From positions 1-12,684 of the forward strand of contig JAHWIS010000015.1 of NCBI GenBank assembly GCA_019322385.1: DNA of 12,684 nt, in the 5' to 3' direction. Numbering within the stretch: the first letter of the stretch is position 1; the number at the start of each line of letters is the position of its first letter. This stretch comes from Candidatus Woesearchaeota archaeon (lineage in GTDB: Archaea; Nanobdellota; Nanobdellia; Woesearchaeales; UBA11576). The position numbers were made by a program, and so were the translations under genes. This document shows, one piece after another, positions 6,216-12,205 of the stretch. A model generated the notes under the pieces. It did no database searches, was not told where the DNA came from, and saw nothing but the letters and a program-made list of their open reading frames with translations.

Positions 6216-6219
6216 TTTT
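6216..6219 (+). terminator. T-run terminator of the tRNA gene
   Basis: The discriminator T6215 and the next four Ts form a five-T run immediately after the acceptor stem, a typical archaeal terminator. Confidence 0.6.
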
Positions 6220-6235
6220 CTCATTTCTAACGCTA

Positions 6236-6245
6236 TTTTTAAATA
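6236..6245 (+). promoter_or_regulatory. TATA box of the CBS-domain gene
   Basis: TTTTTAAATA is centred about 28 bp before the ATG at 6269. No Shine-Dalgarno site is seen between them, so the mRNA is probably leaderless or nearly so. Confidence 0.6.
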
Positions 6246-6268
6246 CTCGCTAGTTTTCTGTACCTGTC

Positions 6269-6685
6269 ATGAAGGTTTCAGAGCTTATGGGTAAGGATCT
6301 TGTCATTGTGTATGGTGGAGACACTGCAAAGAAGGCAGCAGAGATGATGGCCAAGCACAACCATGGACTCGCGACAGTGTTTGACAATATCCATGACAAG
6401 AATATCATAGGGGTTGTTGCAGACAAGGACATCATCAGGAAAGTGATAGCGAAAGGCTTGTCATGCGATGGTACATTTGTCTCGGATATCATGGTGAAGG
6501 ATGTGAAGTCTATCGCGCCTGATGAGACCACATCTGCTGCGATGGCCATGATGATCAATGAGAACATCAAGAGGCTCATCGTGATAAAGGAAGGAGCACT
6601 GCAAGGCATACTAACTTCTAATGACATCATACAGGGCATGATCAAGTACAAGAAGGAGCTGCTTGACATGGCCATAGATTTCTGA
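6269..6685 (+). CDS. Two-CBS-domain protein
   Basis: This 138-residue protein consists of a tandem CBS pair (Bateman module) and little else. CBS 1 spans about residues 3-62: MKVSELMGKDLVIV, then AAEMMAKHNHGLATVFD, then NIIGVVADKDIIRKVI. CBS 2 spans about 70-127: VSDIMVKDVKSIAPDE, then AMAMMINENIKRLIVI, then LQGILTSNDIIQGMI. Both copies keep the ending hydrophobic-G-hydrophobic-hydrophobic-T/A-x-x-D, whose Asp commonly binds the ribose of adenine nucleotides. Such stand-alone pairs usually sense AMP, ATP or S-adenosylmethionine and act through a partner; no partner is evident here. The promoter lies just beyond the tRNA terminator. The family is firm; ligand and target are unknown. Confidence 0.93.
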   Translation: MKVSELMGKDLVIVYGGDTAKKAAEMMAKHNHGLATVFDNIHDKNIIGVVADKDIIRKVIAKGLSCDGTFVSDIMVKDVKSIAPDETTSAAMAMMINENIKRLIVIKEGALQGILTSNDIIQGMIKYKKELLDMAIDF

Positions 6686-6692
6686 GATGTGA

Positions 6693-6706
6693 CCAGTTGC
6701 GACTGG
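6693..6706. other. Small hairpin between convergent genes
   Basis: CCAGT-TGCG-ACTGG forms a 5-bp stem with a 4-nt loop in the 33-bp gap between the CBS gene (plus) and the large surface-protein gene (minus). It could mark the 3' end of either transcript, but no T-run follows it on either strand. Confidence 0.35.
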
Positions 6707-6718
6707 AGGCTTCCTTCA

Positions 6719-9700
6719 CTATTTTCTCTTCTTCACAACCAGCGCTATCATCCCTGCTGTTGCTGCGACCAATAACACTGCTATAATTATACCTACTATG
6801 GTCTTCTTGCTGTACTTGACCTCTTCGACATCTGTTGGAGGCTTTGATTCTATGATCTGCCCATCCTTTGAGACAGGCGCTGGCTCAGCTTCTTCAGCAA
6901 CATCTTCTGCAGCAGCTTCCTCGACAGCAGGCTCCATAGCTATCCTGGTAGGCTTTGCTGGCGGCAAGAGCTCTATCTTCTCCCACCTGCTGACCAGTGA
7001 TTTGACCCTGACAAGTGCCTTGCTGGCGACTATGTCCAGCAGCTTTAGGTTTATGTCTGCTTTTGTGTCTCCTGTAAGGTCGATATCCTGGCTCTGGCCT
7101 ATGTACAGCTTGAAGAACTGGGGCTCGCTGATGACCTCGAAGTCTGCATCGCTGCTTCCGACCCTTATGGCCTTGATCGTGTGCTGTTCGCCTTCATGCC
7201 CAAAATTGACAGTGTCTCCTCTCTTGAGGTTCCATTCGCTCTCTCCGCCTGTGAAGTCTGGCACAGTGTAGGTCATGGTGACGGATCCTCCGCCGCCTCC
7301 GCCTCCGCCTCCGCCGCCTCCACCAGAGGCAGACGTAGTGAAGTTATATGTGCCTTCAGTCTGGCAGTTCCCTGCAGAATCACAGCTTGTGACATTGTAA
7401 TAGTATGTTGTTGAAGCTGATAGGCTGCCGAGGCTGATGCTATGGCTTGTCTGGTATGTTGCGGATGTAGATGTAGAGCTCAGTACTGAGGCATTCGTGC
7501 CGTATGATACGCTTGAGTTGGCGTTCTCGTCTGTTGTCCATGTTATTGTCGCGCCTGATGAAGTGATCGAGCTGTTTGCGATGCTGCTTATGGTAGGCGC
7601 TGTCTTATCAACCCTTACATTAGTGACTGTTGATGTGGTATTAGAGTTGCCTGCAGAGTCTGTTGCATTGACAGTGATGTTGTACAGCCCCTCTGATTCG
7701 ACGCTCGTGTCCCATGTATAGTTCCAGGTGTTGGTGTTGTTGTCATAGTTAGCAGAATAGACACCGCTTCCTGTTATTATCACTTCGACACTTGACACGT
7801 TAAAATTGTCAGAGGCAGTTCCTGTTATCACATAATTTGTGCTTGGTATTACCTCTCCTGAAGATGGAGCAGTGATGGTTGCAGATGGTGTTGCACAATC
7901 AGAAGGATCTTCTGTCAGCCATCCATCCGATGAATCATAAGGATAGCTGTCACCCAAGCCTGCGTTATTCGAGTCAGTTCCATTCACAAAGACATTTGGA
8001 CAGCTGTTGCCCCAGTAGTTTCCTTCGCTGTTGTATGAGAGCTCCATGCTGCCGGCAGTGTTTGTATATGCCTCATAACTGCCGCTGCCATAGATGTTGT
8101 TGTGGTAGATCTTGTTGTTGAGCCCTCCAGTGGTGCCTGCATTGGCAAAATAAAGCCCGTACAGGACGCTGTTTAGTATGTTGTTGGTGGTTATGTTGTT
8201 CTGGGAAACACTGCTTGAAAAGGTAATTCCTCTGCGGTTGGCTGTCAGGTTGTTGTCGAATATCTGGTTGTTGTCAGCACCAAAGCTTATTGATATTCCA
8301 TTAAGCGAATCATTGACGTTGCAGTTCTTCACTACAGTGTTGTCTGCATTTATTGACACGCCGCTGCTTGTCAAGAGATCTACATCTATCGTGTACCCCT
8401 TGCAGTCAAGCACTACACCGTTTGTTCCGAGGGTCAGTCCGTTTCCAGTGCAGCCTGTTATGTCCTGTGTCATGTTGGCTGAACTTGAAAGTGTTGTGCC
8501 GCAGCAGTCAGGCTCTACAGAAAGCCAGCCGTTCAGTATGCCGTACGGATAGCTGTCAGCCACATTTGCAGTGTTTGAGTCTGTTCCGGCTGCGAATGCT
8601 GAAGGACATGCGTTGCCCCAATAGTTTCCTGAGGTGCCGTTGGAAAGCTCTATTGCGCTGTTTGAATTGACCTCATTATCGCTTGCGCCGACTGCATTGT
8701 CATAGATGTTGTTGTGCCATACCATGAGGGTGTTTGGGTCTATGTTTGTGAAATAAAGCCCTTCATTCGTATTGTTGAAGATATAGTTGTTAGTTATGTT
8801 GACGTCTCCAACAGCGGCGAAACCTGCCATGCAGATTCCCAGGTAGTTATGGCTGACATTGTTGTTGCTTACAGTGGAGTTGTCCTCCTCTGAGAACTTT
8901 ATGCCGCATTCATTGGCAGCGTCTCCATTGTTGGTCACTATATTGTTGGATATTGTGTTGAATGAGTTCCCGATACCTTTTGCTTCCATATACTCCACCA
9001 TGAACTCTGATACGTAATCTGGATATGACCTGTAATCAGGTTCTTTTGTCCTTTCCTGATATCCGCTGGAAAATATCTCGATCTCTCTTTCGTATCCATA
9101 CTTCAGATCAGGCATTTCCTCGAATTCAACATAGAACTCTGTATTGCTCTCGTCCAGGGTCGCGTAGACCTTGTCCTGCTCCATGATGTCAGACAGTTCG
9201 CAGCCTTTGCAGGATATAGGCTTCAATACATAGCTTTTGTCTTCCATCCAGAATTGCCACCAGGATTTGTCTGCCTTATCTGTGATGTGTATCTCGATGA
9301 AATCAACATAGTTTATTTCATCAGGATCTAATTCCACTAATATCTTGGGCTCGACAAGATGCTTTGCAGGATAGCTGTATAACATATCCCTGTCTTTTCC
9401 GAACTGGTCGACATTCAGCAGCATGTCAAATTGGTAATCTTTGCCGTTATGTGTAAATACCCTTGCGCATTTGTTGTGTGTCAGGATGTCTTCTGCGAAA
9501 TAGTTGTGCGTGCCTGCCACTTCTAGATTGTATGTAGGTACTGTCTCATCAACAAGCTCTATTGAGGTTACGACGACTACATTTCCGTCTTTATCGAGCA
9601 AGGAATCTCCTATATTTATTTCTCCAGCAGTCTTCCACTCCCCGTTCACATACATCGGATGGTTTGTGGTCAATCTCAGAAAGTCGTTTACTATCAGGTA

Positions 9701-10432
9701 TCCGTCTGTCTTTTCATGGTAGAATGTTTTCCTTACCTTGCTGGAAGTCATCTCTCCTGTCTTTTCATTGTATGATCTTACCATCTCGCCTTCTTCAACA
9801 TCTTCTATGTTCTTGTATGAACCGTCTGCCAGGAGTATTCTTGTTCCTCCAAGGAAACAGGCGTCGATGTGTATTCCATCGACACTGTTGTTGCTCACAT
9901 TGTTGTTTGAAACAGTGTTGTAAGAGCTGACGCGCCAGTAGATGCCTGTGCCGGCGCTGTCATATATGTTGTTGCCTGTTATGGTCGAGTTGTGCCCGCC
10001 GTAACATCGAAGTCCATTGGTTGTCATGTTGGATATGTTATTGTCTGTGATGTTTATTGTGTAGAATGTGCCTGAAGTACAGTAAACACCTTGGCCAAAA
10101 GTATTGATGTTGCAGTTCTTGATTGCGGTATTGTTGAAACCGCCTGACAAGGCAATCCCGTTGTCTGCCGCTCCGCCATCGCCGCTTATTGTATTGCCTG
10201 CGCAATCAAGTGTTACGCTTGAGACATTGATTGTCAATCCTGTTCCAGTGCAGCCGGTCAAATTGTCAGATCCATCCAGTACTCTTGATGAAGTCAGTGT
10301 ATCGCTGCAGTTGCATGCTGTTGCGCCTCCGCAGGCTGCTGCATAGCTGAGCCCTGCCATGGCAACAAAAGCCAATAAGATAAGAAGCGTGTACACACCC
10401 TTTCTGAACAATGGATTGATATCTTTTTTCAT
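6719..10432 (-). CDS. Giant beta-helix surface protein with inserted Hint autoprocessing domain
   Basis: This 1237-residue protein starts at an ATG preceded by GAGGGG. In order it has: a signal peptide (1 to about 31); beta-helix module 1 (about 38-642, with repeated S/T-x-x-NN-I/V coils); beta-helix module 2 (about 644-846); a bacterial Ig-like domain (about 848-942); an FN3-like domain (about 944-1034); a 13-Gly hinge (1037-1049); a small beta domain (about 1051-1150); an acidic Ala/Glu/Pro stretch (1165-1205); one membrane helix (1209-1232); and the tail VKKRK. Both helix modules end in GNYWGN-CP, then SYPY, then GWL, so module 2 looks like a duplicate. Module 1 is interrupted at residues 192-488 by a Hint domain and a companion domain. 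Many N-x-S/T sequons suggest glycosylation. It is probably an anchored cell-surface protein that binds or processes glycans or mediates contact; its target is unknown. Confidence 0.9.
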   Translation of the reverse strand: MKKDINPLFRKGVYTLLILLAFVAMAGLSYAAACGGATACNCSDTLTSSRVLDGSDNLTGCTGTGLTINVSSVTLDCAGNTISGDGGAADNGIALSGGFNNTAIKNCNINTFGQGVYCTSGTFYTINITDNNISNMTTNGLRCYGGHNSTITGNNIYDSAGTGIYWRVSSYNTVSNNNVSNNSVDGIHIDACFLGGTRILLADGSYKNIEDVEEGEMVRSYNEKTGEMTSSKVRKTFYHEKTDGYLIVNDFLRLTTNHPMYVNGEWKTAGEINIGDSLLDKDGNVVVVTSIELVDETVPTYNLEVAGTHNYFAEDILTHNKCARVFTHNGKDYQFDMLLNVDQFGKDRDMLYSYPAKHLVEPKILVELDPDEINYVDFIEIHITDKADKSWWQFWMEDKSYVLKPISCKGCELSDIMEQDKVYATLDESNTEFYVEFEEMPDLKYGYEREIEIFSSGYQERTKEPDYRSYPDYVSEFMVEYMEAKGIGNSFNTISNNIVTNNGDAANECGIKFSEEDNSTVSNNNVSHNYLGICMAGFAAVGDVNITNNYIFNNTNEGLYFTNIDPNTLMVWHNNIYDNAVGASDNEVNSNSAIELSNGTSGNYWGNACPSAFAAGTDSNTANVADSYPYGILNGWLSVEPDCCGTTLSSSANMTQDITGCTGNGLTLGTNGVVLDCKGYTIDVDLLTSSGVSINADNTVVKNCNVNDSLNGISISFGADNNQIFDNNLTANRRGITFSSSVSQNNITTNNILNSVLYGLYFANAGTTGGLNNKIYHNNIYGSGSYEAYTNTAGSMELSYNSEGNYWGNSCPNVFVNGTDSNNAGLGDSYPYDSSDGWLTEDPSDCATPSATITAPSSGEVIPSTNYVITGTASDNFNVSSVEVIITGSGVYSANYDNNTNTWNYTWDTSVESEGLYNITVNATDSAGNSNTTSTVTNVRVDKTAPTISSIANSSITSSGATITWTTDENANSSVSYGTNASVLSSTSTSATYQTSHSISLGSLSASTTYYYNVTSCDSAGNCQTEGTYNFTTSASGGGGGGGGGGGGGSVTMTYTVPDFTGGESEWNLKRGDTVNFGHEGEQHTIKAIRVGSSDADFEVISEPQFFKLYIGQSQDIDLTGDTKADINLKLLDIVASKALVRVKSLVSRWEKIELLPPAKPTRIAMEPAVEEAAAEDVAEEAEPAPVSKDGQIIESKPPTDVEEVKYSKKTIVGIIIAVLLVAATAGMIALVVKKRK
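7281..7326 (-). repeat. Glycine-codon microsatellite (polyglycine hinge)
   Basis: On the plus strand this reads as a run of CCTCCGCCGCCTCCG-type triplets, encoding 13 consecutive glycines (residues 1037-1049) on the minus strand. It joins the FN3-like domain to the membrane-proximal beta domain. Slippage in triplets would change the hinge length without breaking the frame. Confidence 0.75.
8969..9472 (-). other. Companion domain behind the Hint domain (residues 321-488)
   Basis: This stretch of about 168 residues follows the Hint domain inside the same insertion. It begins KCARVFTHNGKDYQFDMLLN, a pattern (short strand, NG turn, YxFD) that I recall following Hint domains or standing alone in other archaeal and bacterial surface proteins. 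It continues with strands such as HLVEPKILVELD and INYVDFIEIHITD, a Cys pair CKGC (408-411), FYVEFEEM and YEREIEIFSSGY, and an acidic aromatic end. It lacks the Asn-rich beta-helix pattern and shows no endonuclease motif. Function is unknown. Confidence 0.6.
9473..9859 (-). other. Hint (Hedgehog/intein) domain, residues 192-320
   Basis: This 129-residue stretch has the Hint layout. Block A is Cys192 in ACFLGGTRIL, followed by the ADGSYKNIEDV strand-turn. Block B is TTNHPMYV, with the TxxH charge-relay His258. Block F is VPTYNLEVAGTHNYFA, and block G ends ILTHN (His319-Asn320). The next residues are Lys321-Cys322. No endonuclease domain is present, so it is a minimal Hint. The residues for the N-S acyl shift and Asn cyclisation are present. 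The absence of Cys, Ser or Thr directly after Asn320 argues against standard protein splicing and favours cleavage or a variant reaction. Confidence 0.85.
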
Positions 10433-10709
10433 TTATACCCCTCTTTTCATGTTTTTAGTATTATGTGCTGATTGTGGATAACAAGACTATGACTAGATTT
10501 AGAAATAATGCCTTTTTTAGCCACACCCATTTTTCAGTTGAACCTATATTCAGTGATTTAAATAATTTTCCCCTTTTTTTCGGATTCAGCCGAAAATTGC
10601 TTAAACCTCAATAAACACCACAACAAGGCTCTCTTTTGCATTCTGAGCGAAATTATTACGGGTAGTTTTAAATATTTAAAGTGTCTAATAATTTAAGGGT
10701 GAAATAGGG
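10433..10709. other. Intergenic region between divergent genes
   Basis: This 277-bp AT-rich gap separates the starts of the giant surface-protein gene (minus) and the 201-residue protein gene (plus). It holds the plus-strand promoter near 10666 and a possible minus-strand TATA element in ATTATTTAAAT at about 10557-10567. It also holds a 7-bp hairpin TTTTCGG/CCGAAAA at 10577-10596 with a 6-nt loop. I see no coding sequence or RNA gene in it. Confidence 0.5.
10666..10674 (+). promoter_or_regulatory. TATA box of the 201-residue protein gene
   Basis: TTTTAAATA is followed about 26 bp later by AAGGGTGA (10695-10702), a Shine-Dalgarno site 7 nt before the ATG at 10710. The leader would be about 12 nt. 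Confidence 0.6.
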
Positions 10710-11315
10710 ATGTCTGATCAGGCAATAGCACAGGAAGATCCAGTTCTGAAAATAATAAGGAGTTATAAGGACCTAGAGGAGCGTCTAAATGGTTTCAGGC
10801 CAAAGCGTCTTCTTGCAGGACTGAAGGCCAGACGCCTCAAGAAAAAGGTAGGTAAGCTCGAGAAAAAGGCTGAGCAATACATACGGCAAAATGGGGAGCA
10901 GGTTCCTTTTAAGTCTGTTCGCAAGAGCGCTCTTGAGACAGCAGAATCATCAGGCATCTATGGCAGACTGCCGAGCCTGAAAGAAAGGCTGAAGGGTTCT
11001 GCAAATCTTGCATATGAGCTGGCAGAGTTTGTCATCAAAAGCGCTATTCCATTCTCATTTCTGTATTACGCCCCTAAAAAGGTTAATGAAGAAGGTATTA
11101 CTGGGAACAAAAAAAGAAAAATATATGTTGTTGCAGCGTTTGGTGAGCTGGCAAAGACAACGCTGTATACTGCGCTGATAATGTACTGCATAACTGGAAG
11201 CATACCTGTTCCTGGTGAAGATTTGGCGAAAAAGACAGGTCAAGAACAAGTCATAGAAAAAGTTGATCCGCCGCCAAGGTACATAATTACTGATTCTGAT
11301 GAGAAATTAATCTGA
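10710..11315 (+). CDS. Unrecognised basic protein with hydrophobic segments
   Basis: This 201-residue protein matches no family I know. Residues 1-60 are helical and strongly basic (GFRPKRLLAGLKARRLKKK and a KLEKKAEQYIRQ heptad-like stretch), with no signal peptide. Residues about 98-121 (NLAYELAEFVIKSAIPFSFLYYAP) and about 138-167 (IYVVAAFGELAKTTLYTALIMYCITGSIPV) are hydrophobic and may be membrane helices, separated by a basic loop (GNKKRK). The last 35 residues are polar with a PPP turn. This looks like a small membrane protein with a cytoplasmic basic N-terminus that could touch nucleic acid or phospholipid. It has its own promoter and is followed by the membrane-tethered regulator gene on the same strand, with a separate TATA box between them. 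Confidence 0.7.
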   Translation: MSDQAIAQEDPVLKIIRSYKDLEERLNGFRPKRLLAGLKARRLKKKVGKLEKKAEQYIRQNGEQVPFKSVRKSALETAESSGIYGRLPSLKERLKGSANLAYELAEFVIKSAIPFSFLYYAPKKVNEEGITGNKKRKIYVVAAFGELAKTTLYTALIMYCITGSIPVPGEDLAKKTGQEQVIEKVDPPPRYIITDSDEKLI

Positions 11316-11351
11316 TTTTCCCAGCCTTTCGCAAAATTCTCCAGAACAAGC

Positions 11352-11360
11352 TTTTTAAAC
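11352..11360 (+). promoter_or_regulatory. TATA box of the membrane-tethered regulator gene
   Basis: TTTTTAAAC predicts transcription start near 11382 and a leader of about 28 nt. The leader contains GGTGGT (11401-11406), which supports the GTG start at 11410. Confidence 0.55.
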
Positions 11361-11409
11361 GATAGTTGCATTATTATACGAGTTAGTCTTACTCAATATT
11401 GGTGGTACG

Positions 11410-11988
11410 GTGGGTCGAAGGTTTTTGTTTATCTCAGCAATTCTATTTCTGATTAGCTGTGCTGTTGTATTTGCGCAGAGTAGCGGCAACATAAACGTCG
11501 AGGTCAAGAAGATAGACAGCGGTTTCTCTACAATCACGCTGATACTGTTGGGCATCGTGATACTGCTTGCTCTTGTGCTTTCACTGATATTCCTTCTCAG
11601 GAGCAGGTCCCAGGCACCTGCAGTCCCGAGGCCAAAAGACAACATCAATCTCAGGACAGGCATCGACTCGGGTTTCAAGAAAGAAGGATACTACAATGAG
11701 GTCTTCAAGAAAAAGACAGAGAAGATCTCTGACGAAAGATCAGCACCAGTTGAATTTATCCAGGATGAAAAACAAGAGAACAATGTTGACCGCTATCTCA
11801 AGGAAGATGAAAGAATAATCATCAACGTATTGCGCATGAAGCACAATTCCTGCTCCCAGGCCACATTGAGGGTGGTCACAGACTTCTCCAAGGCCAGGCT
11901 CTCAAGGCTCCTGACAGAGCTGGAAGAGCGCGGAGTCATTTATAAAGAGCAGCAGGGCAGGAAGAATATAATCACATTAAAGATATAG
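11410..11988 (+). CDS. Membrane-anchored winged-helix transcription regulator
   Basis: This 192-residue protein starts at a GTG placed by the upstream GGTGGT; no in-frame ATG fits better. It has a signal peptide-like N-terminus (1 to about 22, ending VVFAQ), a short external segment (about 23-41), a membrane helix (42-64), a polar cytoplasmic linker (65-128) and a C-terminal winged helix (about 131-192). The last part shows the pattern DERIIINVLRMKHNSCSQATL, then the recognition-helix region FSKARLSRLLTELEERGVI, and the wing QQGRKNIITL. This matches the archaeal membrane-associated regulators I know as the COG2512 type. A regulator held at the membrane could be released by proteolysis or act on membrane-proximal DNA; neither is shown here. 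Its targets are unknown. Confidence 0.88.
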   Translation: MGRRFLFISAILFLISCAVVFAQSSGNINVEVKKIDSGFSTITLILLGIVILLALVLSLIFLLRSRSQAPAVPRPKDNINLRTGIDSGFKKEGYYNEVFKKKTEKISDERSAPVEFIQDEKQENNVDRYLKEDERIIINVLRMKHNSCSQATLRVVTDFSKARLSRLLTELEERGVIYKEQQGRKNIITLKI

Positions 11989-12054
11989 ACCATCTGTAAC
12001 TACTGATAAATGCTAAAAACAGAAATATTTATATATGTTACAGCTTATCTGCAC

Positions 12055-12147
12055 TGTCACTGAAGGGGTGCTTTACCAGATATTTCGATGCTTTAAAGAG
12101 CATTTAAAGCTGGTTTAAGTGATTTACGGGCTAAAACGGGGTTTTTA
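12055..12147 (+). ncRNA. Possible small structured RNA
   Basis: A TATA-like box at 12028-12035 would start a transcript near 12055. A T-run at 12142-12146 could end it about 90 nt later. Between them lies an 8-bp hairpin with a 5-nt loop (12090-12110) and a weaker terminal hairpin (12133-12145). This is an arrangement consistent with a small RNA, but it could equally be a leader of the following gene. Confidence 0.25.
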
Positions 12148-12166
12148 AGCAATATTGCAAGTATAA

Positions 12167-12182
12167 GTAGTTTAAAAACTAC
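12167..12182. promoter_or_regulatory. Inverted repeat over the TATA box of the last gene
   Basis: GTAGTTT-AA-AAACTAC is a perfect 7-bp inverted repeat with a 2-bp centre. Its middle, TTTAAAAA, lies about 30 bp before the ATG at 12206 and is the best TATA candidate for that gene. A dimeric repressor bound here would block TBP. Confidence 0.45.
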
Positions 12183-12205
12183 CGAAAACTTTAAAAAGCG
12201 ATAAA

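Larger units (their letters stand above)
11989..12205. other. Intergenic region rich in inverted repeats
   Basis: This 217-bp AT-rich stretch has no convincing gene. From left to right it holds a TATA-like TTTATATA (12028-12035), a Shine-Dalgarno-like AAGGGGTG (12063-12070) and an 8-bp inverted repeat GCTTTAAA/TTTAAAGC (12090-12110). After these come AAAAC-GGG-GTTTT ending in a five-T run (12133-12146), the palindrome GCAATATTGC (12149-12158) and GTAGTTT-AA-AAACTAC (12167-12182). A 16-codon reading frame from the GTG at 12068 seems too short to call. Confidence 0.6.

Noticed and set aside
8969..9859. Classical splicing intein with homing endonuclease
   Set aside because: The residue after the terminal Asn is Lys, no LAGLIDADG or HNH motif is visible, and the host is a surface beta-helix protein rather than a conserved active site. 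The 168-residue companion lies behind the Hint domain, not inside it.
8969..9859. Recent foreign origin of the Hint insert from base composition
   Set aside because: Hand counts of G+C in several 60-base lines inside (about 33-43%) and outside (about 35% in the one line counted) overlap, so composition gives no support.
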